From: Bacteroidales bacterium UBA1195
GTDB taxonomy: Bacteria > Bacteroidota > Bacteroidia > Bacteroidales > WCHB1-69
Length of the DNA: 32,958 bases
Assembly: GCA_002309855.1 (NCBI GenBank)
Contig: DBYD01000014.1
Span: 1-32,958 of the forward strand
Direction of reading: 5' to 3'
How positions within the stretch are numbered: the stretch's first letter is position 1; each line of letters opens with the position of its first letter. Positions 25,305 through 32,958 of this stretch are shown here, in pieces. A model generated the notes under the pieces. The model was not told the origin of the DNA and did not search any database. It was given only the letters and a program-made list of their open reading frames with translations. A program made the translations under genes and the position numbers.

Positions 25305-25376
25305 AGCGAAAGACGGGGGTCGAACCCGCGACCTACGGCTTGGGAAGCCGTCGTTCTACCACTGAACTACTTTCGC
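25305..25376 (-). tRNA. tRNA-Gly(CCC)
   Basis: The 72-base cloverleaf reads from 25376 down. The acceptor GCGAAAG pairs with CTTTCGC, the D arm is GTTCAGTGGTAGAAC, and the anticodon stem is ACGGC/GCCGT with loop TTCCCAA, anticodon CCC (reads GGG). The T arm is GCGGG-TTCGACC-CCCGT and the discriminator is T; CCA is not encoded. A hairpin (25268-25292) lies downstream without a clear T-run. Confidence 0.95.
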
Positions 25377-25382
25377 AATGCG

Positions 25383-25390
25383 CAAAAGTA
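25383..25390 (-). promoter_or_regulatory. -7 box for tRNA-Gly
   Basis: The minus strand reads TACTTTTG, identical to the box before tRNA-Gln, a few bases upstream of the tRNA 5' end. Confidence 0.6.
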
Positions 25391-25457
25391 CTAAAAAACA
25401 AAACACCTTTGCCTTTTTTTTCGATTTTTTTTACTACAAATCATATAATATTAATCA

Positions 25458-25904
25458 TCAATATTTTATAATACCCATACTGATTTTCTCAACCCTTCTT
25501 GCATGGCGTCCGCCTTCGAAAGCGGTCTGCAGGAAGACATCCACACAGGCCTCAGCCGTCTCCGCTGAAATGAAACGTGCCGGCAATGTCAGGATGTTGG
25601 CGTCGTTATGCTGCCGCGCCAGCGAAGCCAGTTCCGGATCCCAGCAAAGTGCGGCCCGTACCCCGGGATATTTGTTGGCCACCATGCTGACACCGTTGCC
25701 GGAACCGCATATCAGGATCCCTCTTTCCGCCTTACCGCACTGGATGTCATAAGCCAACGGATGTGCCACATCCGGATAATCCATACTCTCCTCAGAACAG
25801 GTGCCGTAGTCCTTGACACAAATACCCTCCGCTTCCAGCCTGCGTTTCAGATGCTCCTTGAGTAAAAAACCCGCATGATCACTGCCAATCAGTATTGTTT
25901 CCAT
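25458..25904 (-). CDS. rpiB: ribose 5-phosphate isomerase B
   Basis: This 148-residue cytosolic enzyme interconverts ribose 5-phosphate and ribulose 5-phosphate (pentose phosphate pathway). Visible motifs are GSDHAG (7-12), DYPDVAHPLA (42-51) and the active-site region GILICGSGNGVSMVANK (Cys66 as catalytic base), followed by HND (100-102). Length and motifs fit the RpiB family (RpiB/LacAB fold). A longer frame to 25988 exists, but a -7 box lies at 25932-25939 within it, so the start at METILIGSDHAG (25904) is preferred. It is divergent from tilS. Confidence 0.93.
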   Translation of the reverse strand: METILIGSDHAGFLLKEHLKRRLEAEGICVKDYGTCSEESMDYPDVAHPLAYDIQCGKAERGILICGSGNGVSMVANKYPGVRAALCWDPELASLARQHNDANILTLPARFISAETAEACVDVFLQTAFEGGRHARRVEKISMGIIKY

Positions 25905-25931
25905 ATTCCTCGCCTTATTTGAAATGATTTG

Positions 25932-25939
25932 CAAATATA
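25932..25939 (-). promoter_or_regulatory. -7 box for rpiB
   Basis: The minus strand reads TATATTTG (TAnnTTTG), 28 bases before the chosen rpiB start. Confidence 0.65.
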
Positions 25940-26031
25940 CGCAAAAAGCCAATACGCACATCAGGTGGACCAGAAAAAAAAATTTCATCCTAAATGAGGT
26001 TTCGCATTAAGTTTTTTTGGAAATTTGCACC

Positions 26032-27360
26032 ATGTTTGAAAATTGGGAGGAACAGGTCAGAAACACATGCCGGATAACGGAAAACGACCACATACTGCTG
26101 GCGGTTAGCGGCGGTGTGGATTCTATGGTCATGCTGGAACTCTTTGCGCGCTCATCATTCAAATTCGGAATAGCACACTGCAATTTCAAATTGCGGGGGG
26201 AAGACTCCTTTGCCGACGAACAGCTGGTACGCGAAACGGCCGGACAGCTGGGTGTCCGATTCCATCTCAAACGGTTCAACACCATGGCCTACGCCGGAAA
26301 ACGCGGTATCTCCATGGAAATGGCCGCCCGGGAACTGCGCTATGCCTGGTTCAGAAAAATCTCCGAAACCGACGGCTATACCAAAATCGCCACGGCACAC
26401 CACCGTGAAGACGCTGAGGAGACATTCCTGCTGAACCTGGGCCGCGGCAGCGGCATCAAGGGGCTTCAAGGCATTCCGCCTATATCCGGCAACATCATCC
26501 GTCCTATGCGATATTTTTCAAAACAGAATCTTTTGGCGTTCGCCTCGGAGCAGGGCATCCCCTACAGGGAGGACAGCACCAACAACGAGGACATCTGCCA
26601 ACGGAACGTTGTCCGTCACCATATCCTCCCCGCATTGCGCCAGCTGAATCCCAACTTCGACTCCAACATGGACAAGAGCATGCGCATCCTGCACGCGCAG
26701 GGGGCAATCTATTTCAACCACATAAAAGAAGTTGCAACACGCCTGCTGCAACCTGAGGAATGCGGATTCAGCATCTCCATGGAAAGCGTGGCGGAACTCC
26801 CATTCTCTGAAACATATCTTTTTGAAATACTTCACCCATACGGATTCAATGCAGAACAGATAGCCTCACTGCTCCGCGCCGGTCCCGGGAGCAAAGGCAA
26901 ACGTTGGATCAGCCAAAGCCACTGTCTGTGGAAACATGGGGAGCGGCTGATCCTGCAACCGCTGGAGGAGGAACAAGCCAACAGCTACCTGATAAAGCAG
27001 ACGCCGGAAGGACTGAAGAACCCCTGCCCTTTCCTGCACTTCCAGATCAGAACGTGCAACGGCATATTTTCCACCGATCCCAGAGTAGCCACCCTCGACA
27101 TGAATCAGATTGTATTCCCTCTACAGGTCCGCTACTGGCAGCCCGGCGACCGCTTTGTCCCGCTCGGGATGAAAGGGAACAAGAAACTGAGCGACTTTTT
27201 CACCAACAATAAAATGAACGGTGCACAAAAGGAGCTCACGCCGCTGCTATGCAACGGGAACGGTGACATCCTTTGGATCATCGGACACCGCATCGACAAC
27301 CGCTACCGCATCACAAGAGCAACCTCACAAATGCTCGTCGTAAACTATTTCAAGCCATGA
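26032..27360 (+). CDS. tilS: tRNA(Ile)-lysidine synthase
   Basis: This 442-residue PP-loop ATPase converts C34 of the CAU-anticodon tRNA-Ile to lysidine, letting it read AUA. The PP-loop SGGVDS is at 26-31 (LLAVSGGVDSMVMLELF), followed by FGIAHCNFKLRG and TAHHREDAEETFLLNL, characteristic of TilS. The C-terminal portion (about 370-442) contains WQPGDRFVPLGMKGNKKLSDFFTN, the TilS substrate-binding domain. The start is the ATG at 26032; a TTG five codons upstream would be the only extension. The -7-like sequence GAAATTTG ends only about five bases before the ATG, so the mRNA may be nearly leaderless. Its TGA overlaps the coaE start. Confidence 0.95.
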   Translation: MFENWEEQVRNTCRITENDHILLAVSGGVDSMVMLELFARSSFKFGIAHCNFKLRGEDSFADEQLVRETAGQLGVRFHLKRFNTMAYAGKRGISMEMAARELRYAWFRKISETDGYTKIATAHHREDAEETFLLNLGRGSGIKGLQGIPPISGNIIRPMRYFSKQNLLAFASEQGIPYREDSTNNEDICQRNVVRHHILPALRQLNPNFDSNMDKSMRILHAQGAIYFNHIKEVATRLLQPEECGFSISMESVAELPFSETYLFEILHPYGFNAEQIASLLRAGPGSKGKRWISQSHCLWKHGERLILQPLEEEQANSYLIKQTPEGLKNPCPFLHFQIRTCNGIFSTDPRVATLDMNQIVFPLQVRYWQPGDRFVPLGMKGNKKLSDFFTNNKMNGAQKELTPLLCNGNGDILWIIGHRIDNRYRITRATSQMLVVNYFKP

Positions 27361-27992
27361 AACGGATTGGCATCACAGGACCGATGGGCTCCGGAAAAAG
27401 CTTCATTTGTTCCATTTTCAATGAGGAATTCTGCATCCCTGTGTTTGACAGCGATGCAGAGGCTAAAGCATGTTATGCGGAACCCGAAGTGCGGACGGCG
27501 GTCCGGCAGGCCTTCGGGCCGGAGGTCACCATGCCGGACGGCAGCATCCACCTGAAAGCGCTATCCCAAAAAGTTTTTGCCGATACGGCGCAACTGGAAA
27601 AAATCAACCGGATTGTCCATCCGGCCGTCATGCGGCGGTACCGGGACTGGACCGGACAACAAACCGGAGCACCCTACACGCTCTTTGAATCAGCAATCCT
27701 CTATGAATGCGGTCTGGCAAACCTTTTCGACGCGGTCATCCGTATCAGCTGTCCCGAAGCCCTCAGCATCGCACGGGTCAAAGCCCGGAACGGATGGGAC
27801 GAGGAGACCATCCGGCAAAGGCTGCGCCAGCAGGGAGGGAAAAATTGGGCGGCAAGCGACTACACAATAAACCATGACAGCAGGTTGCCGCTTGCTGAGA
27901 GCAGGCTGAAACTCCTTCCGCAAATAGAGGAAATCCATCGGCAAATTATTTTCATGCCTTTTCACAACAATCCGGAACAAACCGCGTTATAA
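27357..27992 (+). CDS. coaE: dephospho-CoA kinase
   Basis: This 211-residue P-loop kinase carries out the last step of CoA synthesis. The N-terminus is MKRIGITGPMGSGKSF, with the P-loop GPMGSGKS (8-15). Asp33 in FDSDAEAK and the segment IVHPAVMRRYRDW are typical CoaE features, as is the late RLRQQ region with D-Y-T-I-N-H-D (a frequent CoaE end motif of the N-D-G type). It begins inside the tilS stop (ATGA), so the two are coupled. A longer upstream frame lies wholly within tilS and is rejected. Confidence 0.93.
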   Translation: MKRIGITGPMGSGKSFICSIFNEEFCIPVFDSDAEAKACYAEPEVRTAVRQAFGPEVTMPDGSIHLKALSQKVFADTAQLEKINRIVHPAVMRRYRDWTGQQTGAPYTLFESAILYECGLANLFDAVIRISCPEALSIARVKARNGWDEETIRQRLRQQGGKNWAASDYTINHDSRLPLAESRLKLLPQIEEIHRQIIFMPFHNNPEQTAL

Positions 27993-28019
27993 ATTTATGT
28001 CTTTAAACTTACATTGCAA

Positions 28020-30104
28020 ATGAAAACACTGCGTCTATCTTTGATTATCATACTGTGTTTAACAGGCTTGGATACCATTAAGGCTCTCCCTGTAGACACC
28101 ACCTCCGCCAAAACGGCCGCCTGCCGTTTCATGCGTACACGCAGCGGCTGCGAGCACTTGCAGCTGAAGGATTTCAGACTCGCCTTCACCTCCGCCCAGC
28201 TGACAGGCGACACTGCAAACGGCTTTTATGCATTCAACGCCGGCGACCATGGATTTGTCATCGTGTCCGCAGATGACCGCATCTCACCAGTGCTGGCCTA
28301 TTCCACCACCGACACCCTGCATATGCCGGAAATGGCCGCACCTGTCCGCGAGATGTTCGGAAACTACCACGACCAAATCATTTCCCGGACAGAAAATATG
28401 ACGGAAGCGGCAGAAAACACCGCCCCCCAATGGGAAATGCTGCGCTCAGGCGCAGTCACCATCTGTGCCGGACGGGCAAGCGGCGTGCAACCGCTGATAA
28501 CCACCACATGGGACCAGTCTCCCTATTACAACATGTACTGCCCCTACGATTCCGCATGGCAGGGCCACGCCGTCACCGGCTGCGTGGCCACCGCCATGGC
28601 CCAGGTGATCCGCTACTGGCAATGGCCGAAGCAGGGATACGGCACCTGCGCCTACACCCACTACAAGTACGGCTACCTGCAAACCGACTACAGCAAAAAC
28701 GGATACAACTATGCCAACATGCCGGAAAAGCTGAACAAGAATTCCTCCTCCGTCCAGATGGACGCGGTGGCGCGGCTTATGGCAGACTGCGGCATCGGAG
28801 TCGGCATGGGCTACAGCCCGACCGGCAGCGGCTCCCAAGTGCTGGAAGAGGTGGGCGGCCAATACAGTGCAGAATTTGTTATGCGGAATTACTTCGGCTA
28901 TGTCAACGGGGAAGGGGTGTACAAATACCTGATCCCCTCCATATGGCTTAAAAAGGTCCGCACCGACCTTGAGAACGGCATCCCCCTGCTGTTCCGCGCC
29001 TCCAAAGCCGGAGAGGGCGGGCACTGCTTCATCTGCGACGGCTACGATGATATGGGACTCTTCCATTTCAACTGGGGATGGAGCGGCCACAACGACGGTT
29101 TCTACCTGATGGACAGCGCATACGGATTCAACATCTACCAGGCTGCCATTTTCGGCCTCATACCACCGACCAAACTGAACAGCCACCACATTGTGATGTT
29201 CAGCGACATCGTCACAAATTCGGACACCATCTACTGTGACGAGGCATTCACCGTGCGTGTCACAGTCCAGAATAACGGCAACAAACCCTTTTTCGGCGAA
29301 TTCCGCATGGTGCTCCAGAATGGACAAACTTCCGAAACCGTCGCCGTGTTCGACACACTTTCTCTTTGGAAACAGCCGCTGAACGCGGAGAACGCCTCAT
29401 CTCCGATGACCTTTCACGGAAGATTGAAGCAGCTGATGACAAACAACTACAATTTCCGGCTGCAATTCAGGGACACCAATGCGGAGGAATGGGTGAACGT
29501 GCCGGAAATCGGCAACTTCTCCAACAAACACAGCATCAGGTTTGAGGGTGGCAGCAGCAGCACCTTCATCGACACGGTCACCGACATCACCGCCACCAGT
29601 GCCGATGTCCGGGCTGAAATCGGGACCGCCTGTTCCGAAACCCTGACCCTAAAAGCCATACAATACAGGAAAAGCGGAACATCCTCCTTTTCAACAGTGC
29701 GCGACACCTCTATGGGGACCACCATCCTTGTGTCACTCAACAAACTTGCGCCAAACACCACCTATGACATCCAAAGCTACATCATGGTTCGGGCCGAAGG
29801 AACTTCCAAGACATACACCAGCGAACTCAGGCAATTCACCACACTGCAGGGCGATGCCATCGGACAGCCGCAGGAGAGGGAATTCCGCATCAGACCCAAT
29901 CCGGCTCAAGACCATTTTGTCGTGGAGACCGACGGAAAACCGGCCAGACTCGAAATCCGCAATCTGCTCGGACAGCAGGTGTGCACAATGACGCTCACCG
30001 GTGAAAAGACATCGGTAAGTACAGACCACCTGCCACGCGGCGTCTATTTCATACTGATAGAAAACGACACACGTAAAATAGCGGAGAAAATTATCCTGAA
30101 ATAG
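28020..30104 (+). CDS. C10 family (streptopain-type) cysteine protease with T9SS tail
   Basis: This 694-residue exoprotein has a signal peptide (about 1-22). The prodomain spans about 25-150 (FYAFNAGDHGFVIVSADDRISPVLAYS, typical of Spi/pro-regions of C10 enzymes). The peptidase C10 domain (about 158-375) has catalytic Cys188 in TGCVATAMAQV, His335 in GGHCFICDGYDD and the FHFNWGWSG segment. Beta-rich modules follow (fibronectin-like around 510-610, including TVTDITATSADVRAEI), then a T9SS sorting domain from RIRPNPAQDHF to the final KIILK. Processing of the prodomain activates such enzymes. A TTG two codons upstream is the only extension. It lies 27 bases after coaE; no inhibitor gene is adjacent. 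Confidence 0.92.
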   Translation: MKTLRLSLIIILCLTGLDTIKALPVDTTSAKTAACRFMRTRSGCEHLQLKDFRLAFTSAQLTGDTANGFYAFNAGDHGFVIVSADDRISPVLAYSTTDTLHMPEMAAPVREMFGNYHDQIISRTENMTEAAENTAPQWEMLRSGAVTICAGRASGVQPLITTTWDQSPYYNMYCPYDSAWQGHAVTGCVATAMAQVIRYWQWPKQGYGTCAYTHYKYGYLQTDYSKNGYNYANMPEKLNKNSSSVQMDAVARLMADCGIGVGMGYSPTGSGSQVLEEVGGQYSAEFVMRNYFGYVNGEGVYKYLIPSIWLKKVRTDLENGIPLLFRASKAGEGGHCFICDGYDDMGLFHFNWGWSGHNDGFYLMDSAYGFNIYQAAIFGLIPPTKLNSHHIVMFSDIVTNSDTIYCDEAFTVRVTVQNNGNKPFFGEFRMVLQNGQTSETVAVFDTLSLWKQPLNAENASSPMTFHGRLKQLMTNNYNFRLQFRDTNAEEWVNVPEIGNFSNKHSIRFEGGSSSTFIDTVTDITATSADVRAEIGTACSETLTLKAIQYRKSGTSSFSTVRDTSMGTTILVSLNKLAPNTTYDIQSYIMVRAEGTSKTYTSELRQFTTLQGDAIGQPQEREFRIRPNPAQDHFVVETDGKPARLEIRNLLGQQVCTMTLTGEKTSVSTDHLPRGVYFILIENDTRKIAEKIILK

Positions 30105-30126
30105 GAAATCGCATTGAAAAAATGGC

Positions 30127-30134
30127 TACCTTTG
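30127..30134 (+). promoter_or_regulatory. -7 box for gcvH
   Basis: TACCTTTG fits TAnnTTTG and lies 40 bases before the gcvH ATG. Confidence 0.65.
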
Positions 30135-30174
30135 CAAAAATTCAAGTTTTACACATTTATAACAAAAAAACAAT

Positions 30175-30555
30175 ATGGAAATTAAAGAGAATCTGAAGTA
30201 TACGGCTGATCACGAATGGCTGCGCATGGAAGGTGGGGAAGCCTTTATCGGCATTTCCGATTACGCACAACACGAACTGGGCGACATCGTCTTCGTTGAT
30301 GTCACCACCGTGGGCGAGACCTTGGACAAGGAAGAGGAGTTCGGTTCCATCGAAGCGGTGAAGACGGTATCCCCCGTTTTCATGCCGGTGGGCGGGGAAA
30401 TCCTGGAGTTCAACGAAGAGTTGGAGTCCGACCCTGCGCTTATCAACAACGATCCTTATGGCAAAGGCTGGATTGTCAAAATAAAAATGACCGACCCCGC
30501 CGAAGCGGACAGCCTGATGGATGCCGCCGCCTACAAAGCCCAGTTGGGTCTGTAA
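30175..30555 (+). CDS. gcvH: glycine cleavage system H protein
   Basis: This 126-residue carrier shuttles the aminomethyl group between the P and T proteins on a lipoyl arm. Lys63 in GSIEAVKTVS is the expected lipoylation site, and GISDYAQHELGDIVFVDVTTVG and ELESDPALINNDPYGKGWIVKI are standard GcvH segments. gcvP and gcvT are not nearby, so the H protein is encoded apart from its partners. A promoter box precedes it and a terminator follows its stop by 21 bases. Confidence 0.97.
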   Translation: MEIKENLKYTADHEWLRMEGGEAFIGISDYAQHELGDIVFVDVTTVGETLDKEEEFGSIEAVKTVSPVFMPVGGEILEFNEELESDPALINNDPYGKGWIVKIKMTDPAEADSLMDAAAYKAQLGL

Positions 30556-30576
30556 GCGGACATTTTCTTTCACTAC

Positions 30577-30608
30577 AAGCTGTCGGACCTGTTCCGGCAG
30601 CTTTTTTT
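30577..30608 (+). terminator. terminator between gcvH and dnaX
   Basis: AAGCTGTCGG (30577-30586) pairs with CCGGCAGCTT (30594-30603), one T-G wobble, seven-base loop, followed by a seven-T run ending at 30608. Its T-run ends 13 bases before the dnaX ATG. Confidence 0.8.
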
Positions 30609-30621
30609 AATCTTTACACGT

Positions 30622-32388
30622 ATGGGAGATTTCATCGTATCCGCCAGAAAATACCGTCCGGCAACATTCGCCTCAGTGGTTGGACAGGAGACAATTGCCA
30701 CAACGCTCAAGAACGCAGTAATGCAGAACCAGGTGGCGCAGGCCTTTCTGTTCTGCGGCCCACGTGGGGTTGGTAAGACCACATGCGCCCGCATTCTGGC
30801 CAAAACCATCAACTGCACCAACCGCACCCCGGAGGGCGAGGCATGCAACGAATGCGAATCCTGCCGTTCCTTCAACGAGTCGGCCTCCTTCAACATCTTT
30901 GAGCTGGATGCCGCCTCCAACAACAGCGTCGACGACATCCGCAGCCTGGTGGAACAGGTGCGCATCCCGCCGCAAGGGGCAAAATACAAGGTCTACATCA
31001 TCGACGAGGTGCACATGCTGAGCCAGGCGGCCTTCAACGCCTTCCTGAAAACGCTGGAGGAGCCGCCGGCATACGCAAAGTTCATTCTGGCCACAACCGA
31101 AAAGCACAAGATTCTCCCAACAATCCTCTCCCGCTGCCAGGTATTTGACTTCAAGCGCATCCGGACAGAGGACATAACGCGCCACCTCATTTATGTGGCA
31201 CAGCAGGAGCAGGTCACCTTTGAAGAGGAGGCACTGCGGGTGATTGCACGGAAAGCCGACGGCGGCCTGCGGGACGCCCTTTCCATATTCGACCAGGCAG
31301 TCATCTTCACCTCCGGCAACATCACATACCAGAAGGTGATTGAGAACCTGAATGTGCTTGATTTTGAATATTACTTGAAAATGACCCGCGCACTGTACGA
31401 GGGCGATGTCACCAGCGCACTCCTAACCTTTGACGAAATCATTGGGAAAGGTTTTGACGGGCAACATTTTCTGGACGGCATGTGCGAGCATCTGCGCAAC
31501 CTGATGGTATGCCGCACTCCGGAGACAATCCGGCTGCTGGAGGCCAGTGAGCAGGTGCGACAGCAATACAGCGGACAGGTGCAGCAGGTGGACGCAGGAT
31601 TCCTGCTCTCATGCCTCGACCTGTTAAGCAGATGCAACAACTCCTACAAGACCGCCAACAACCGCAGGCTGCACATCGAAATAGCACTGTTGCTCTCCTG
31701 CAGGCTGAAGGAGAAATCCGCAGCAGCACCGGCAGCACCGACACCCGCGGCCCCGACACGTCCGACACCGGCACCGGCACCGCAAACACCTCCGGCGCGG
31801 ATGATGCCACAGCAAACGACACAACCCAGACCAATCACGCAGGACAACGCACAGGCTCAGGCCGCCAAAGCCTCCACTCCCATAGCCGCCACAGGCACCA
31901 CCTCCATCAAAAACCTGATGATGGAAATCCGTGGCGGAACCAAACAGGCCGCCACAACTCCGGTGGAACCGGCTGCAGAAGCGGCTTCTCCGGCTGTTGA
32001 AGCGGAGGCGCCATCCGCAGCGATGGATCCGGAAACCGCCGCATACACGCTGCGCAACCGATGGGAGGAGATTATCCGCACACACTGCGGCAACAACCTG
32101 GCCGCCGCCTCACTGCTGATGGATATGAACAGCGTCAGCATCCAGGGGCAGACCATCACCATCAGCGTGGCCAACGATGTCGCGGAGCGCAACATACACG
32201 ATGCGCTCCCAACCCTTAAACCGGCGCTTCAGGCACTTACCGGCTTGGATTATCAATTCGATTTTGTGCAGACGGAATCCGTGCACACCGCAAAAATCAT
32301 CAATCCGGAGGAGAAGTTCAAAATACTCTGCGAGATCAACCCTGAACTGAAGGCCTTCAAGGAGACCCTTGGCCTGGCCATTACCTAA
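30622..32388 (+). CDS. dnaX: DNA polymerase III subunit gamma/tau
   Basis: This 588-residue clamp-loader ATPase has Walker A GPRGVGKTT (46-54). The zinc-binding Cys65, Cys75, Cys78 and Cys81 lie in NCTNRTPEGEACNECESC. Walker B is YIIDEVHML (125-133), and the SRC motif occurs in LPTILSRCQVFDF. A collar domain follows to about 365. A long Ala/Pro/Thr-rich linker spans about 370-475, then a C-terminal tau-type segment (about 480-588). There is no sign of a programmed frameshift needed for the full product. Directly upstream is a terminator, so expression may depend on readthrough or a promoter inside the hairpin region. Confidence 0.96.
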   Translation: MGDFIVSARKYRPATFASVVGQETIATTLKNAVMQNQVAQAFLFCGPRGVGKTTCARILAKTINCTNRTPEGEACNECESCRSFNESASFNIFELDAASNNSVDDIRSLVEQVRIPPQGAKYKVYIIDEVHMLSQAAFNAFLKTLEEPPAYAKFILATTEKHKILPTILSRCQVFDFKRIRTEDITRHLIYVAQQEQVTFEEEALRVIARKADGGLRDALSIFDQAVIFTSGNITYQKVIENLNVLDFEYYLKMTRALYEGDVTSALLTFDEIIGKGFDGQHFLDGMCEHLRNLMVCRTPETIRLLEASEQVRQQYSGQVQQVDAGFLLSCLDLLSRCNNSYKTANNRRLHIEIALLLSCRLKEKSAAAPAAPTPAAPTRPTPAPAPQTPPARMMPQQTTQPRPITQDNAQAQAAKASTPIAATGTTSIKNLMMEIRGGTKQAATTPVEPAAEAASPAVEAEAPSAAMDPETAAYTLRNRWEEIIRTHCGNNLAAASLLMDMNSVSIQGQTITISVANDVAERNIHDALPTLKPALQALTGLDYQFDFVQTESVHTAKIINPEEKFKILCEINPELKAFKETLGLAIT

Positions 32389-32446
32389 CGTAAGGGGGTT
32401 CCGCCGGATTTTTGTTGTAGGGCGCAGCCTTGTCGACGGGCAATTC

Positions 32447-32474
32447 AGTTTATAGTTTATAGTTTATAGTTTAT
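32447..32474. repeat. tandem AGTTTAT x4 repeat
   Basis: Four exact copies of AGTTTAT, then a degenerate AGTTAAG, in the gap after dnaX. The rest of 32389-32556 is AT-rich with TTAATTATTAATT-type stretches and holds no gene. Such repeats often flank Rpn-type genes in Bacteroidales. Confidence 0.85.
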
Positions 32475-32556
32475 AGTTAAGAGTTAAATGACTGTTTTAA
32501 ATGGTGCCGTATCCCACACGCCACCAACTCTAATCTATTAACTATTAATTATTAAT

Positions 32557-32958
32557 TTATTCTTTCGCCTCACCCAACGGAATCCCCGTGGATTGTGCAA
32601 TCTGCTCCGCCGGAATCCCCAGCTGTTTCATTTTTGCGGCAATCGCGATGCGCTCTTCCGCACGGCCTTTCTCCATTCCCTTCTCCATTCCTTCCTGCAG
32701 GCCTTCAGTGCGGCCTTTCTCCAAGCCTTCCTGCAGGCCTTCGGCATGTCCTTTCTTAAAACCTCTTTTTTCTCCTTTTCTTTCTCCCTTCCTTTCGCGG
32801 GTTGTGAGCACATCCTCCTCATAGACCTTGTCGTCCAGATACCTTTCGTAGATGCGCTGCTCCTGGGGCGACATCTTCAGGAAGTCAAGCCGCCGCTTGG
32901 CCTCCTGAAGGCCGGGCGTGGTGGTGTCGGGACGGATGCGCCCGCTCTTCAGGTATTC
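32557..32958 (-). CDS. Rpn family/PD-(D/E)XK nuclease family transposase, C-terminal part (partial)
   Basis: The frame is open from the right window edge to TAA-equivalent stop at 32557; only about 133 C-terminal residues are seen. It begins EYLKSGRIRPDTTTPGLQEAKRRLDFLKMSPQ, then has the charged, Gly-repeated stretch (KGERKG, GLQEGLEKGRTEGLQEGMEKG) and a late IAAKMKQLGIPAEQIAQSTG. This matches the C-terminal half of Rpn-type proteins, which have an N-terminal PD-(D/E)XK nuclease fold that would lie outside the window. The start is outside; an internal ATG at 32874 is not the true start. The family is thought to be mobile-type, but movement is not shown. Confidence 0.75.
   Translation of the reverse strand, partial: EYLKSGRIRPDTTTPGLQEAKRRLDFLKMSPQEQRIYERYLDDKVYEEDVLTTRERKGERKGEKRGFKKGHAEGLQEGLEKGRTEGLQEGMEKGMEKGRAEERIAIAAKMKQLGIPAEQIAQSTGIPLGEAKE

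Noticed and set aside
1..32958. CRISPR array, prophage, integrase or insertion sequence.
   Set aside because: I saw no regularly spaced repeats with spacers, no cas-type, integrase or transposase catalytic motifs apart from the partial Rpn-family gene at the right edge.

Overview
The window looks like a chromosomal segment of a member of the Bacteroidota, most likely order Bacteroidales. Three lines of evidence support this. The recurring promoter -7 box is TAnnTTTG rather than a sigma70 -10 box. Several secreted proteins end in type IX secretion system (T9SS) sorting domains of the 'PNPA' type, and a PorP/SprF-like plus OmpA/PD40 pair is present. There is also an outer-membrane beta-barrel/TonB-type receptor and a C10 (streptopain-type) protease. 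The species cannot be named from the sequence alone. No phage, integrase, IS element or CRISPR array was found. The only mobile-type gene is an Rpn-family (PD-(D/E)XK) gene cut by the right edge.

Layout. Bases 1-800 hold a gene tail (uncertain), a terminator, a lone promoter and about 500 bases without a convincing gene. Bases 800-4122 carry a META/HslJ-like lipoprotein overlapped by a large trypsin-fold (lysyl-endopeptidase-like) protease with a T9SS tail; this block is AT-richer than its surroundings except for the protease's 3' end. Bases 4312-9637 form a forward run: FAD-dependent oxidoreductase, YD-like repeat secreted protein, YitT-family membrane protein, RarA/MgsA. A tRNA-Gln(CUG) gene follows on the minus strand. 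Bases 9962-12424 are a minus-strand tandem family of three Ig-like (Big_2) lipoproteins, two of which carry a SUMF1/FGE-type domain. Bases 12595-16536 are dnaA followed three bases later by an outer-membrane receptor. A guanine-deaminase-like enzyme (16924-17391) converges on, and overlaps, a T9SS-type OmpA/PD40 gene that is coupled to a porP/sprF-like gene.

Bases 20605-22919 encode an ABC exporter (ATPase plus permease), then a 56-residue small ORF, then a convergent lamin-tail-domain secreted protein, an RRM RNA-binding protein, tRNA-Gly(CCC) and rpiB. From 26032 a forward cluster carries tilS, coaE and a C10 protease with a T9SS tail, then gcvH, a terminator and dnaX. The right end has an AGTTTAT tandem repeat and the truncated Rpn-family gene.

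How it fits together. Housekeeping genes (dnaA, dnaX, rarA, tilS, coaE, rpiB, gcvH, two tRNAs) are interleaved with cell-envelope and secretion genes. At least three proteins (955, 523 and 694 residues) carry recognisable T9SS tails, and the porP/OmpA-like pair could take part in the same secretion or surface-anchoring route. I found no single obviously novel system. The best leads are the Big_2/SUMF1 lipoprotein trio, the lipoprotein-protease pair with mosaic composition, the 77-base antisense overlap between the deaminase and OmpA genes, and the terminator placed directly in front of dnaX.
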